Shown here one piece after another: positions 1 to 8,621 of a stretch of DNA of 64,000 nucleotides. The stretch is from assembly GCF_002008365.1 (NCBI RefSeq), contig NZ_MRDL01000003.1, positions 1 to 64,000 of the forward strand, in the 5' to 3' direction. The stretch comes from Rhizobium leguminosarum bv. viciae USDA 2370. GTDB taxonomy: Bacteria; Pseudomonadota; Alphaproteobacteria; Rhizobiales; Rhizobiaceae. The notes under the pieces were generated by a model. The model did no database searches, was not told the DNA's origin, and was given only the letters and a program-made list of their open reading frames with translations. Positions within the stretch are counted from its first letter, which is position 1. Each line of letters starts with the position of its first letter. The translations under genes were made by a program, and so were the position numbers.

Positions 1-72
1 TTCCAGCGACGGAATGAATTCTTCGAGCGGCGGCAGGCTGGGCTTCGTTACATAGATCTTTTCGTTTTTCAT
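1..72 (-). CDS. DegT/DnrJ/EryC1/StrS-type aminotransferase, N-terminal fragment
   Basis: Only the first 24 codons lie in the window, and the gene runs off the left edge. The readable start is MKNEKIYVTKPSLPPLEEF. The block VTKPSLPPLEEF closely resembles the opening of PLP-dependent sugar aminotransferases of the DegT/DnrJ/EryC1/StrS family, which aminate nucleotide-linked keto-sugars for polysaccharide synthesis. An in-frame ATG at 123 would add 17 residues (MFVPGPLRDNAQLLDGV) after an in-frame stop. Neither start has a strong Shine-Dalgarno, so the start is open. The PLP lysine and other active-site residues lie outside the window, so the assignment rests on the N-terminal signature alone. 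Confidence 0.5.
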   Translation of the reverse strand, partial: MKNEKIYVTKPSLPPLEEFIPSLE

Positions 73-192
73 GACGCCGTCGAGGAGTTGGGCATTATCG
101 CGCAATGGGCCTGGTACGAACATCACGGCTTAACCTGTTCCCAGGCTGACCAGAACATGATGCCGCAAAGTGTGAGCGGTTTTCGGACGACA

Positions 193-568
193 TCATACTC
201 TAATTATATGCAGCACGATTGCCTCCACGGGATCGCGGCCGAGGTCGATCGCAGCCCGATGGAAAAGATCCTTGCTGATCTTCCGCCGCAGGATCATGCA
301 TTCGTGGTCGTCCTCCCAGACGCCATCAAGGCCGGCCGGCACCCCGTCGATATCGCCATGCTTCTGCAGTCGGCGGTGCTCCCGCCCGTCACCGCGGCAT
401 TGCGCCCGCACCAGCCGGCCGAATTGATTCCGAGGCGATGATAGGGCGTGCCTGAAATATGCGTGCGGCCGCGCGGAATGCGCAGAAGCTCGCCTCCAGA
501 CCGCGCCAGGTACGGCCCCTGCTCGTTGCGAGGATGTTCGCGCTTTCTGTTTGCGGATGATCGTTCAT
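193..568 (-). pseudogene. AraC-family regulator, frameshifted and truncated relic
   Basis: No single frame is intact, but three consecutive frames join into one AraC-type sensor domain. It starts at ATG 568 (MNDHPQTESANILATS), continues through GRTWRGLEA into ELLRIPRGRTHISGTPYHRLGIN, and then VRAQCRGDGREHRRLQKHGD and IDGVPAGLDGVWEDD. The shifts, near 488-491 and 425, each look like loss of one base: adding one base at each restores continuous homology. The frame then stops at 193 after DLGRDPVEAIVLHIIRV, before any AraC helix-turn-helix. The remnant is therefore a sensor half without its DNA-binding half. A good ribosome site (GGAATGGAACGG) still precedes the old start. It lies beside pip1 and may once have been a local regulator. 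Confidence 0.7.
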
Positions 569-661
569 CGGTCCGTTCCATTCACTCTTGAATGGGACGG
601 AGACTATCGCAAGCGCCACTGCCGCAGCAAGAAACGGTGTAGCCGGCGCGGGCGAGTTTTC

Positions 662-1576
662 TCAATCGTGCCGCGACAGGAAACCGGAAACGGTCGCCAG
701 GCAAAGCTGCTTTTCCTCGACATGCGGCATGTGGCTGGAATTTTCGAAGAGCACCCATTCGCAGCCCGGAACGCGTTCGAGATAGGGCCTTACCACCAGG
801 GGCGTCGCTTCGTCGTATTTTCCCGAAATCAGCAGCGTCGGGGCCTCGATTCGGTCGAGCCTGTTCTCGATCGTCCAGTCCTTCATCGTGCCGATGACGT
901 GAAATTCGGTCGGGCCGTTCATGTTGCGGTAGACGGTGTTGTCTTCGTCCATGATCGCAAAGGTCCGCGCCACTTCAGGCGGCCACGGCACCACCCTGCA
1001 GACATGGCGGTCATAGAAGACGCGCGAGGCGGCGATATATTCCGGATCGGTGAGGCTTCCCGCCAGTTCATGCTTCAGCAGCGTGTCCTGCACCTCTTTC
1101 GGCAGTTCCTGCCTCAGCCGGTTCGCCTCCGAAACCCAGGTGTGCATGTTGGCCGGCGAGTTGGCGATGACGAGCGCCTTCAGGCCTTGTGGCCGGCGCA
1201 CCGCATGTTCGGCACCGAGCATGCCGCCCCAGGACTGACCGAGGAAGGCATAACGATGCTGAATGCCGAGATGGGAAAGCAGCGCGTCCAACTCTTCGAG
1301 AAACAGACCGACCGTCCAGAAATCCGGGCCCTTTTCCGGAAGTCGGGTGGAGTTGCCATTGCCGAGCTGGTCGTAATGGATGACCGGACGGCCGTCGAGG
1401 GCGGCGATATCCTTGAAGGAATCGACATAATCATGGGTGCAGCCGGGCCCGCCGTGGGCGACGACGAGAGGTAGCTTGCCGCTCTCCAGCGAACCGGTGA
1501 CGCGATACCAGGTGTGATAGTCGCGAAAGGGCAGATAGGCTTCGTTGGTCGTGACTTCGCCCACTGGCGTCTCCAT
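662..1576 (-). CDS. pip: Proline iminopeptidase-type alpha/beta hydrolase (pip1)
   Basis: This 304-residue protein of peptidase family S33 is expected to release N-terminal proline, or a related amide-linked residue, in the cytoplasm. It has no signal peptide. The oxyanion motif HGGPG is at residues 41-45, the nucleophile Ser115 lies in GQSWGG, the acid Asp is in GKYDEATP near 250, and the His is in SSHMPH near 281. The length is normal for the family. The gene lies directly downstream of the LuxR solo on the same strand, 51 bp after its stop. A lux-box-like element overlaps the regulator's last codons, and a TATGCT -10 candidate lies at 1596-1601. Family context points to LuxR-controlled processing of a plant signal or peptide; the true substrate is unknown. 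Confidence 0.88.
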   Translation of the reverse strand: METPVGEVTTNEAYLPFRDYHTWYRVTGSLESGKLPLVVAHGGPGCTHDYVDSFKDIAALDGRPVIHYDQLGNGNSTRLPEKGPDFWTVGLFLEELDALLSHLGIQHRYAFLGQSWGGMLGAEHAVRRPQGLKALVIANSPANMHTWVSEANRLRQELPKEVQDTLLKHELAGSLTDPEYIAASRVFYDRHVCRVVPWPPEVARTFAIMDEDNTVYRNMNGPTEFHVIGTMKDWTIENRLDRIEAPTLLISGKYDEATPLVVRPYLERVPGCEWVLFENSSHMPHVEEKQLCLATVSGFLSRHD

Positions 1577-1621
1577 CTCTTAGCAATGAGAAAAAGCATA
1601 ACGCGGCGACGACGGTGAAGG

Positions 1622-1645
1622 CAGCTATCACAAGTTATAGGGTGG
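1622..1645 (-). promoter_or_regulatory. lux-box-like operator upstream of pip1
   Basis: Read towards pip1, the 16-base core is CTATAACTTGTGATAG (positions 1640 to 1625), an imperfect dyad. With flanks it forms a 24-bp element that matches 21 of 24 positions of the element at 2469-2492. It overlaps the last codons and stop of the LuxR gene and ends about 48 bp before the pip1 start. About 23 bp further on, TATGCT (1601-1596) could be the -10. The spacing fits an activator bound over the -35 position. Binding by the adjacent LuxR protein is inferred. Confidence 0.7.
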
Positions 1646-2440
1646 CCAATTATGGGTCGGCCGGTCTTCGAGCAGGCGGTAGTGGGTGGCACGCACCACG
1701 GCCTGGGTGCGGTTGCGGGCGCCGAGTTTCTTTGTCGCGGCGTTCAGATGCATCACGACGGTCGGTACGGAACGGTCGATGATGCGGGAAATTTCCTTGG
1801 CGGAGTAACCTTCCGCCGAATGACGCAGGCACTCACGTTCCCGCTCGGTCAGGCGGATCGTGCCGACGCTCTTCGCCCGCGTGTCGAAAAGCGAATAGGC
1901 GGTCTCATGGAAAACATGGGCAAGCAGGTTAAAGTCGGCGATATAGCGCAGTGCGTGCCGTTCGAAATCTTTGTTCCGGCCGAAGCGGATGCCGGTGACG
2001 GTCGCATAGTCGCCGCGTGGCATGTGAACCGGAACGGTGACGCCGGTCGACATATCGCGTTCGCTTAAATAACGCGTCACCGGCGCGGTGTCGTCGTTCA
2101 TGAAACGGTTGATCAGCGTGTCGGCGTCCGGGTCGTAGTTCCAGAAGAAGGGCGCGGAGGTGCGCAGCGCCACCTGTTGCACCGGATCGATACGGAAATA
2201 GCCGCGATTGAACCAGTAGTCGTGCATGTCGTCGGAGATATTCCGCAGCTTCAGCAGCGATGGTATCATGATCGCGCCGTCGAGATCGTAAGGCACCGGC
2301 GTATAGTCGTAGATCAGCGCCTCGAAGCCGATCTGCTTCATCGCCTCGAAGGCCTGGTCGATCCGGCCGTCCAGCGTCTCATGCGCTGTGAACTGCCGTC
2401 TGATCGTTCCAATGTCGTCAAGAATGGGGTCGTCAAGCAT
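1628..2440 (-). CDS. LuxR-family solo regulator, plant-associated-bacteria (PAB) subfamily
   Basis: This 270-residue protein has an autoinducer-binding domain at about residues 25-180 and a LuxR helix-turn-helix at about 200-260 (LTERERECL, AKEISRIIDRSVPTV). The ligand pocket carries the two hallmark substitutions of OryR/XccR/PsoR/NesR/PipR-type solos: Met72 where TraR has Trp57, and Trp76 where TraR has Tyr61, within DDMHDYWF. Asp85-Pro86 and Trp100, matching TraR Asp70, Pro71 and Trp85, are kept. Such proteins respond to plant compounds rather than acyl-homoserine lactones. No LuxI synthase lies in the window. GGGAG six bases before the ATG supports the start. It lies between two pip genes, the standard arrangement for this subfamily. 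Confidence 0.9.
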   Translation of the reverse strand: MLDDPILDDIGTIRRQFTAHETLDGRIDQAFEAMKQIGFEALIYDYTPVPYDLDGAIMIPSLLKLRNISDDMHDYWFNRGYFRIDPVQQVALRTSAPFFWNYDPDADTLINRFMNDDTAPVTRYLSERDMSTGVTVPVHMPRGDYATVTGIRFGRNKDFERHALRYIADFNLLAHVFHETAYSLFDTRAKSVGTIRLTERERECLRHSAEGYSAKEISRIIDRSVPTVVMHLNAATKKLGARNRTQAVVRATHYRLLEDRPTHNWPPYNL

Positions 2441-2468
2441 GGGCGGCTCCCGGGTTCGGCATTTCGGC

Positions 2469-2492
2469 CCACCCTATCACTTCTTATAGCTG
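2469..2492 (+). promoter_or_regulatory. lux-box-like operator in the luxR-pip2 divergent region
   Basis: The core CTATCACTTCTTATAG (2474-2489) is an imperfect dyad. It shares 21 of 24 bases, flanks included, with the element at 1622-1645, in the same orientation relative to its pip gene. It lies 80 bp before the pip2 start and 33 bp before the luxR start, so it could serve either promoter. An AT-rich -10 candidate (TAAAAATT) begins about 23 bp after the core. No sigma-54 motif with correct GG-N10-GC spacing is present. Confidence 0.7.
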
Positions 2493-2569
2493 GCACAGAA
2501 TGCGGTTTAAGGTAAAAATTTAGCCGTGCCCAAATATTGAGCAAGCGAAATCTTCTGCCGGAGCGATCA

Positions 2570-3460
2570 ATGTGGCGTGAAATACGGCCAGACGAGCGAT
2601 TCGAGATCGATGTGGATGGCTATCGCGTCGTTGCCTATAGTTTCGGGACCGGCAGCGAGACAGTTTTCTGCCTGAACGGCGGGCCGGGTCTGCCCTGCGA
2701 TTACCTGCGCGAGGCGCATTCCTGTCTCACCAACAAGGGCTATCGTGTCGTCGCCTTCGACCAACTCGGCACCGGCGCTTCCGACCGGCCGGACGATCTC
2801 TCGCTCTGGACGATCGGCCGTTATGTCGAGGAGACCGAGACGGTGCGTAAAGCGCTGGGGCTCGGCAAGATCCATATGCTCGGCCATTCCTGGGGCGGCT
2901 GGCTGGCGATCGATTACGCCCTGACCTATCCCGAGAACCTCAAGACACTGATCCTCGAAGATACTGTCGCCGACATGCCGCATCTGATCTTGGAACTAGA
3001 ACGGCTGCGCGCAGCGCTCGGCCCGGAAACGGTCTCGATGATGCAGAAGCACGAGGCGCAGGGCACCTACAATCATCCGGAATATCTCGCTGCCGTCACC
3101 ATCCTCAACTATCGCCACGTCTGCCGTCTGCCGGAATGGCCGGCGCCGGTGCGCCGCTCGCTCGACGATTGGAACATGGCGCCCTATGAGACGATGCAGG
3201 GGCCGAACGAGTTCCTCTATATCGGCAACCTCAAGGACTGGAACCGCATCCCCGATCTGCCGCGGCTGACGCTGCCCGTGCTCATCACGACGGGAGAGCA
3301 TGACGAGCTGACGCCGGCCTGTGCGCTCAGGATGAAGCTTGCGCTGCCGAATGCCGAGCTCAAGGTATTTGCCAATGCCAGCCATATGCCGTTCTATGAG
3401 AACCCGCAGGACTATTATCCGGCGCTTCTCGATTTTCTCGACCGGCACGAGGCAGGCTGA
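2570..3460 (+). CDS. pip: Proline iminopeptidase-type alpha/beta hydrolase (pip2)
   Basis: A second S33-family hydrolase, 296 residues from the ATG at 2570. That ATG has GGAG six bases upstream and is preferred to an in-frame TTG at 2537. The oxyanion motif NGGPG is at residues 36-40 and the nucleophile Ser107 is in GHSWGG. The acid lies in TGEHDELTP and the catalytic His in ASHMPF. It is clearly a relative of pip1 (both have MQ/MNGPTEF- or GPNEF-type and LKDW segments) but divergent enough for a different substrate. It is transcribed away from luxR and is followed after 51 bp by the oligopeptide-type ABC genes. It is therefore probably the first gene of a transport-plus-hydrolysis operon. 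Confidence 0.88.
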   Translation: MWREIRPDERFEIDVDGYRVVAYSFGTGSETVFCLNGGPGLPCDYLREAHSCLTNKGYRVVAFDQLGTGASDRPDDLSLWTIGRYVEETETVRKALGLGKIHMLGHSWGGWLAIDYALTYPENLKTLILEDTVADMPHLILELERLRAALGPETVSMMQKHEAQGTYNHPEYLAAVTILNYRHVCRLPEWPAPVRRSLDDWNMAPYETMQGPNEFLYIGNLKDWNRIPDLPRLTLPVLITTGEHDELTPACALRMKLALPNAELKVFANASHMPFYENPQDYYPALLDFLDRHEAG

Positions 3461-3511
3461 TGCAAGAGGGAGCGGACCGAACCCGACGAAGACAAAGGGG
3501 CGATCGCCGTC

Positions 3512-4450
3512 ATGCATCGCTATAAATTCGTTCTGACGCGACCGCTGCAGTTCCTGCCCGTCATCTTCGGTATCAGCGTCATCACTTTCATTCTGGTCCG
3601 GCTGATCCCCGGCGATCCGGCGCGCAATATCCTCGGGACGCGCGCGACGCCGGCAGCGCTTGCCAGCATTCGCGCCCAGTACGGCCTCGACCAGCCGATG
3701 TGGCTGCAATATGTCTATTTCCTCAAGAACCTCGCCAACGGCGAGATGGGCAAGTCGATCCTCTACAAGATCGACGTGCTGAAGCTGATTGTCACCCGTA
3801 TCGAGCCGACACTCGCGCTCGTCGTCTCCAGCGTCGTGCTTTCGGTCCTGATCGCGGTGCCGATGGCCGCAATCGCCGCACGTAATGCCGGCCGGGCGCC
3901 GGATCATGCGGTGCGCATCGTCTCGACCTTCGGCATCGGCTTTCCGCCCTTCTGGCTGGGTTTGATGCTGATCATCCTCTTCAGCGTCGAACTCGGTGTG
4001 CTGCCGGTCTCGGGCTATGGTGCGACGATCGGCGAAAAGCTGTCGCATCTGGTGCTGCCGAGCCTGACGGTGGCGCTGTCGCTTTCGACCGTGCTGACGC
4101 GCAGCCTGAGGGCCGCGATGATCGACCAGCTGAAATCGGATGTCGCGACGGCAGCGCGCGCCCGCGGCATGCCCGAAGGTATCGTCTTCTGGCGGCATGT
4201 GCTGCCGAATTCGCTGGTGCCGACGATCAACCTGCTCGCCGTCAATATCGGCTGGCTGATCGGCGGTACGGTGGTGGTCGAGAGCGTCTTTGCGCTGCCC
4301 GGCATGGGGCAGCTGCTGGTCCGGGCGATCTTCTCGCGTGACTACATGGTGGTCCAGGGCGTCGCCATGGTCTTTGCCTGCGCCACCGTGCTCATCAACT
4401 TCATCGCCGACATCGTCACCGTCGCCGTGGATCCGAGGGTGAAGCTATGA
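3512..4450 (+). CDS. Oligopeptide/dipeptide-type ABC importer permease (DppB-like)
   Basis: This 312-residue inner-membrane permease belongs to the OppB/DppB family. The N-terminal membrane helix ends in the family signature LVRLIPGDPARNILG, and the ATPase-coupling EAA loop is ARARGMPEGIVFWRHVLPNS. The C-terminal segment ESVFALPGMGQL is also typical. It should pair with the DppC-like protein encoded immediately downstream, whose start overlaps this stop by four bases (ATGA). In the pip2 operon the likely cargo is the pip substrate or the LuxR ligand; that link is inferred from context. Confidence 0.9.
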   Translation: MHRYKFVLTRPLQFLPVIFGISVITFILVRLIPGDPARNILGTRATPAALASIRAQYGLDQPMWLQYVYFLKNLANGEMGKSILYKIDVLKLIVTRIEPTLALVVSSVVLSVLIAVPMAAIAARNAGRAPDHAVRIVSTFGIGFPPFWLGLMLIILFSVELGVLPVSGYGATIGEKLSHLVLPSLTVALSLSTVLTRSLRAAMIDQLKSDVATAARARGMPEGIVFWRHVLPNSLVPTINLLAVNIGWLIGGTVVVESVFALPGMGQLLVRAIFSRDYMVVQGVAMVFACATVLINFIADIVTVAVDPRVKL

Positions 4451-5298
4451 GCATCGAGGCGATCGCCCCCGCATCCCTCGGCTGGCGCCGGTTCTTCGGC
4501 CGGCGGCTGATGCTTGCCGTCGGTGCCGGCTTGCTGCTGTTCTTCGTCCTGCTGGCGATCGGTGCGCCCATCATCGCGCCCTACGACCCGATCATGCAGA
4601 ATGCCGAGGTGCGCCTGCAGGCGCCTTCGCTGTTGCACCCCTTCGGCACTGACAATTTCGGCCGCGATATTCTCTCCCGCGTTATCTGGGGCGCGCGCCT
4701 CGACCTGCAGATGGCGCTGATCGGCGTCATCTTCCCCTTCGTGATCGGCACGACAGTCGGCACGATCGCCGGCTTTTTCGGTGGGATCGTCGATGCGCTG
4801 TTCATGCGCCTCGTCGATATCATCCTCGCCTTCCCCTTCCTCGTGCTGATGCTGTCAATCATCGCGATCCTCGGCCCAGGCCTCGGCAGTTTCTATATCG
4901 CCATGGCGCTGGTCGGCTGGGTCTCCTATGCGCGGCTGATCCGGGCGCAGATGCTGGTGCTGAAGGGCAGCGACTATGCCGTTGCTGCCGTCAGCCTCGG
5001 CTTTAGCCGCCCACGCATCATGTTCCGCCACCTGCTGCCGAACGCGATCGCCGGCTCGATTGTCTTTTCGATGTCAGATGCGACGCTGGTGCTGCTCAGC
5101 GGCGCTGCTGTCAGCTATCTCGGCCTTGGCGTCCAGCCGCCGATCGCCGAATGGGGTGTCATGGTCGCGGAAGGACAGAGCTTCATCACCACCGCATGGT
5201 GGATCACGCTGTTTCCCGGTCTCTCCATCATCTGCCTCGCCTTCGGCTTCAGCATGCTGGGCGACGCGCTCGGCGAACTGCTGGGGGTGCACGAATGA
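4447..5298 (+). CDS. Oligopeptide/dipeptide-type ABC importer permease (DppC-like)
   Basis: This 283-residue partner permease has the DppC hallmarks HPFGTDNFGRDILSRVIWGA near residue 60 and an EAA-type loop (VSLGFSRPRIMFRHLLPN). The C-terminal helices end in FSMLGDALGELLGV. It has about six predicted membrane segments. Its start overlaps the DppB-like stop, and its own stop overlaps the start of the ATPase gene, which indicates translational coupling. Confidence 0.9.
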   Translation: MSIEAIAPASLGWRRFFGRRLMLAVGAGLLLFFVLLAIGAPIIAPYDPIMQNAEVRLQAPSLLHPFGTDNFGRDILSRVIWGARLDLQMALIGVIFPFVIGTTVGTIAGFFGGIVDALFMRLVDIILAFPFLVLMLSIIAILGPGLGSFYIAMALVGWVSYARLIRAQMLVLKGSDYAVAAVSLGFSRPRIMFRHLLPNAIAGSIVFSMSDATLVLLSGAAVSYLGLGVQPPIAEWGVMVAEGQSFITTAWWITLFPGLSIICLAFGFSMLGDALGELLGVHE

Positions 5299-7004
5299 GC
5301 GGCTCCGTGCTGTCCGTCCGTGATCTCACAGTCAGGGCGCATGTCGATTCCGGCCCGCGCACGCTGCTCGATGCGGTCTCGCTCGACCTCGGCAAGGGCG
5401 AGATCCTCGGTCTCGTCGGTGAGAGCGGCTCGGGCAAGAGCCTGTTCTGCCGTTCCCTGGTGCGCCTGCTGCCCTCCTCGCTGCTGAAGATCGAAAGCGG
5501 TAGCGTGCTGCTCGAAGGGCGCGACCTCATGCGGGTCGACGATGGCGAGATGCTGAAAGTGCGCGGCGGCGAGATCGGCATGATCTTCCAGAACCCGACC
5601 AGCCATCTCGACCCGGTGATGCGGATCGGCGATCAGATCGCCGAGGGCATCCGCTATCACCAGGGCCTCAACACCCGGGAGGCCCGCGTCGCGGCGACGG
5701 AAATCCTGGCGCAAGTCGGCTTCCCCGATCCGAAGCGCCAGTACGATAGCTATCCGCACGAATTTTCCGGCGGCATGCGGCAGCGGGCGATGATCGGCGT
5801 GGCGCTGTCCTGCAATCCGAAGATCCTGATCGCCGACGAGCCGACCACGGCACTCGACGTGACCATTCAGGCGCAGATCCTGCGGCTGTTGATTGACATT
5901 CGGGACCGGCGCGGCCTGTCGATCATTCTGATCACCCACGATCTCGGTATCGTCGCCCAGACCTGCGACCGCATCGCCGTGCTGCGCGGTGGCAAACTGC
6001 TCGAAGAGGGGCCGAAGCGGACGATCCTCGCGCGGCCCCAGCATCCCTATACGATCAACCTGATCAACAGCCACCCTTCCCTGCCGAGCGCGATATCAGC
6101 GCCGTTACCCGAGCTTGCCGAAGCCAGCAACCCGGCGAGACCGTTGCTCGAAATCGACGATCTCCATGTGCGCTTCAGAGCGGGCGGTGCGCTGCTCAGG
6201 GGCGGTGCCAAGATGGTCAGCGCCGTTGCCGGCGTCAGCCTGCAGATCATGCCGGGCGAGACGGTCGGCATCGTCGGCGAGTCCGGCAGCGGCAAGAGCA
6301 CGCTTGCCCGCGCCGTGCTCGGCCTCACGCCGCTTTCCTCGGGCCACGTCACTTTCGACGGTATCGATCTGGCTCTGCAGAAAAGCGCGGGCCTCGCAAA
6401 GCTCAGACGCGAGACGGCGATGGTCTTCCAGGACCCCTACAATGCACTTAATCCGCGGCTGACGATCGGGCAGATGCTGGCCGAGGTGCTGAAGGTGCAG
6501 GGCAAGGTCGCCAAGGCCGATATCCCGGCGCGGATCGGCGAACTGCTCGATCTCGTCGGCCTCGAACGCGAATTCGCCGGCCGCAAACCGCGCAGCATGA
6601 GCGGCGGCCAATGCCAGCGCGCCGGCATCGCCCGGGCCCTCGCCGTCGATCCGAAGATGATCATCGCCGACGAATGCGTGGCCGCCCTCGACGTCACCAT
6701 CCAGGCCCAGATCATCGAGCTCTTCCGCGAGCTCACGGCGAAGATGAATCTCACGCTGATCTTCATCGCCCATGATCTCGCGATCGTCCGCAATCTCTGC
6801 GAACGGGTCGTCGTGATGTATCGCGGCGAGATCGTCGAGGAAGGTCGCTCCGAAGAGGTCTTCGCGCGGCCGAAGCATCCCTATACGGCGGCGCTGATCG
6901 CCGCCATTCCCGACATCGATCCTGACAAGCGGCTGCTTCAAGACGCCGACGGCAAGGACGATCCGCATTCGATGCCGATCCAGCCCATCAAACGCATGCC
7001 ATAA
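5295..7004 (+). CDS. Fused DppD-DppF-type ABC ATPase
   Basis: Two oligopeptide-family ATPases are fused in one chain of 569 residues, as in GsiA or YejF. The start is the ATG at 5295, overlapping the permease stop. A much longer upstream frame is open but would lie inside the permease gene. Half one has Walker A GESGSGKS at residues 42-49, signature FSGGMRQRA and Walker B DEPTTALD. Half two has Walker [10 protein letters not shown] near 326, signature MSGGQCQRA and Walker B DECVAALD, in which Cys replaces the usual Pro. It powers the DppB/DppC-like pair. The two peptide-type C-terminal segments (RPQHPYT, RPKHPYT) confirm the family. Confidence 0.9.
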   Translation: MSGSVLSVRDLTVRAHVDSGPRTLLDAVSLDLGKGEILGLVGESGSGKSLFCRSLVRLLPSSLLKIESGSVLLEGRDLMRVDDGEMLKVRGGEIGMIFQNPTSHLDPVMRIGDQIAEGIRYHQGLNTREARVAATEILAQVGFPDPKRQYDSYPHEFSGGMRQRAMIGVALSCNPKILIADEPTTALDVTIQAQILRLLIDIRDRRGLSIILITHDLGIVAQTCDRIAVLRGGKLLEEGPKRTILARPQHPYTINLINSHPSLPSAISAPLPELAEASNPARPLLEIDDLHVRFRAGGALLRGGAKMVSAVAGVSLQIMPGETVGIVGESGSGKSTLARAVLGLTPLSSGHVTFDGIDLALQKSAGLAKLRRETAMVFQDPYNALNPRLTIGQMLAEVLKVQGKVAKADIPARIGELLDLVGLEREFAGRKPRSMSGGQCQRAGIARALAVDPKMIIADECVAALDVTIQAQIIELFRELTAKMNLTLIFIAHDLAIVRNLCERVVVMYRGEIVEEGRSEEVFARPKHPYTAALIAAIPDIDPDKRLLQDADGKDDPHSMPIQPIKRMP

Positions 7005-7023
7005 CAACGAAGGGAACGAACTC

Positions 7024-8538
7024 ATGACAAACAGGTGGAAATCAATCGGGCTTGCAGCCTTGTTCGCCGGCCTGACGCTCAGTGCAAGCTATGCGGAGGC
7101 CGCCGGTGTACTCACCATCGGCCGCCGCGAGGATTCGACGACATTCGATCCGATCAAGACTGCGCAGAACATCGACAACTGGGTGTTCTCCAACGTCTAC
7201 GACGTGCTGATCCGCGTCGACAAGACAGGCACGAAACTGGAGCCAGGCCTTGCCGAAAGCTGGACCACCTCGGATGACGGGCTGACCTACACGTTCAAGA
7301 TCCGCGACGCGAAATTTTCCGACGGTTCGCCGCTGACGGCGGAAGACGCGGCCTACAGCCTGCTGCGCATCCGCGATGACGCGGCCTCGCTCTGGAGCGA
7401 TTCCTACAAGGTGATCGACACGGCGGTCGCAACCGACGCGCACACGCTGACGATCAAGCTCAAGAACCCGTCCGCGCCGTTCCTTTCGACGCTGGCACTG
7501 CCGAATGCCTCCGTCATCTCCAAGAAGGGCATGGAAGCGCTTGGTCCCGATGCCTATGGCGAAAAGCCGATCGCATCCGGCGCCTTCGTGGTCGAGGAAT
7601 GGCGGCGCGGCGACCGCGTCATTCTCAAGAAGAACCCGAACTTCTGGCAGGCGGACCGGGTGAAGCTCGACGGCGTCGAGTGGATCTCGGTGCCTGACGA
7701 CAATACCCGCATGCTGAACGTCCAGGCGGGTGAGCTGGATACGGCGATCTTCGTGCCCTTCTCCCGCGTCGAGGAGTTGAAGAAGGACCCGAACCTCAAC
7801 GTCGATATCGACGCTTCGACCCGCGAGGACCATCTGCTGATCAACCATGCGCATGGCGCGCTCGGCAAGAAGGAAGTCCGCCAGGCGCTCGACCTGGCGA
7901 TCGACAAGAAGGCGATCGTCGATACCGTCACCTTCGGCCAGGGCACGGTCGCCAACTCCTACATTCCCAAGGGCGCCCTCTATTATTATGCCGACAATCT
8001 GCAGCGGCCTTATGATCCCGCAAAAGCAAAGGAGCTGCTGGCAGCCGCCGGCGCCTCTGACCTGACGCTGAATTATCTGGTGCGCGCCGGCGACGAAGTC
8101 GACGAACAGACGGCGGTGCTGGTCCAGCAGCAGTTGCAGAAGGCCGGCATCACCGCCAATCTGCAGAAGGTCGACCCAAGCCAGGAATGGGACATGATCG
8201 TCGCCGGCGACTACGACGTCTCGGTCAACTACTGGACCAATGACATTCTCGATCCGGACCAGAAGACCACCTTCGTGCTCGGCCACGATTCCAACAACAA
8301 CTACTCGACCAATTACAAGAGCGAGGCGGTGAAGGAACTGGTTGCCAAGGCGCGCCTCGAGCTCGACCCGAAGAAGCGCGAACAGATGTATGTCGATCTG
8401 CAGAAGATGGCCAAGGACGACGTCAACTGGATCGACCTCTATTACAGCCCCTATATCAACGTCTCACGCAAGAATATCGAGAACTTCTACCAGAACCCGC
8501 TCGGCCGGTTCTTCCTGGAAGATACGGTCAAGAACTGA
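7024..8538 (+). CDS. Peptide-type ABC substrate-binding protein (SBP_bac_5, DppA-like)
   Basis: A 504-residue periplasmic binding protein with a Sec signal peptide (residues 1 to about 26, ending SYAEA). The family core is clear: TFDPIKTAQNIDNWVF, LAESWTTSDDGLTYTFKIRD and DGSPLTAEDAAYSL. It is the last gene of the pip2-ABC operon, 19 bp after the ATPase, with GGGAAC before the start and a strong terminator 18 bp downstream. Members of this family bind peptides, opines, nickel or small amides. Because of the LuxR solo and pip genes, I infer import of a plant-derived peptide or amide. Confidence 0.9.
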   Translation: MTNRWKSIGLAALFAGLTLSASYAEAAGVLTIGRREDSTTFDPIKTAQNIDNWVFSNVYDVLIRVDKTGTKLEPGLAESWTTSDDGLTYTFKIRDAKFSDGSPLTAEDAAYSLLRIRDDAASLWSDSYKVIDTAVATDAHTLTIKLKNPSAPFLSTLALPNASVISKKGMEALGPDAYGEKPIASGAFVVEEWRRGDRVILKKNPNFWQADRVKLDGVEWISVPDDNTRMLNVQAGELDTAIFVPFSRVEELKKDPNLNVDIDASTREDHLLINHAHGALGKKEVRQALDLAIDKKAIVDTVTFGQGTVANSYIPKGALYYYADNLQRPYDPAKAKELLAAAGASDLTLNYLVRAGDEVDEQTAVLVQQQLQKAGITANLQKVDPSQEWDMIVAGDYDVSVNYWTNDILDPDQKTTFVLGHDSNNNYSTNYKSEAVKELVAKARLELDPKKREQMYVDLQKMAKDDVNWIDLYYSPYINVSRKNIENFYQNPLGRFFLEDTVKN

Positions 8539-8555
8539 GTTCTGACAGCATGCAG

Positions 8556-8585
8556 ATGCTCCGCCGCCTCCAGGCGGCGGAGCAT
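8556..8585. terminator. Terminator, perfect 14-bp stem
   Basis: ATGCTCCGCCGCCT and AGGCGGCGGAGCAT form a perfect GC-rich stem with a CC turn. It is followed by CATTT only, so the T-run is short. It sits between the convergent ends of the peptide importer operon and the glutathione transferase gene and can serve both strands. Confidence 0.75.
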
Positions 8586-8621
8586 CATTTGGTGCTGCGA
8601 CACGTGGCTGGGGCCGCTTGC

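Noticed and set aside
2490..2505. TGGCAC followed by TGC, resembling a sigma-54 promoter
   Set aside because: The invariant GG-N10-GC spacing is not met (GG occurs where GC is needed).
2996..4198. Long open frame on the minus strand across pip2 and the DppB-like gene
   Set aside because: It is antisense to two well-supported genes, has Arg/His/Asp-rich low-complexity composition and no family resemblance; it is a high-GC shadow.
5151..5294. Upstream extension of the fused ATPase by 48 codons
   Set aside because: It lies wholly within the DppC-like gene and the ATG at 5295 overlaps that stop in the usual coupled manner.
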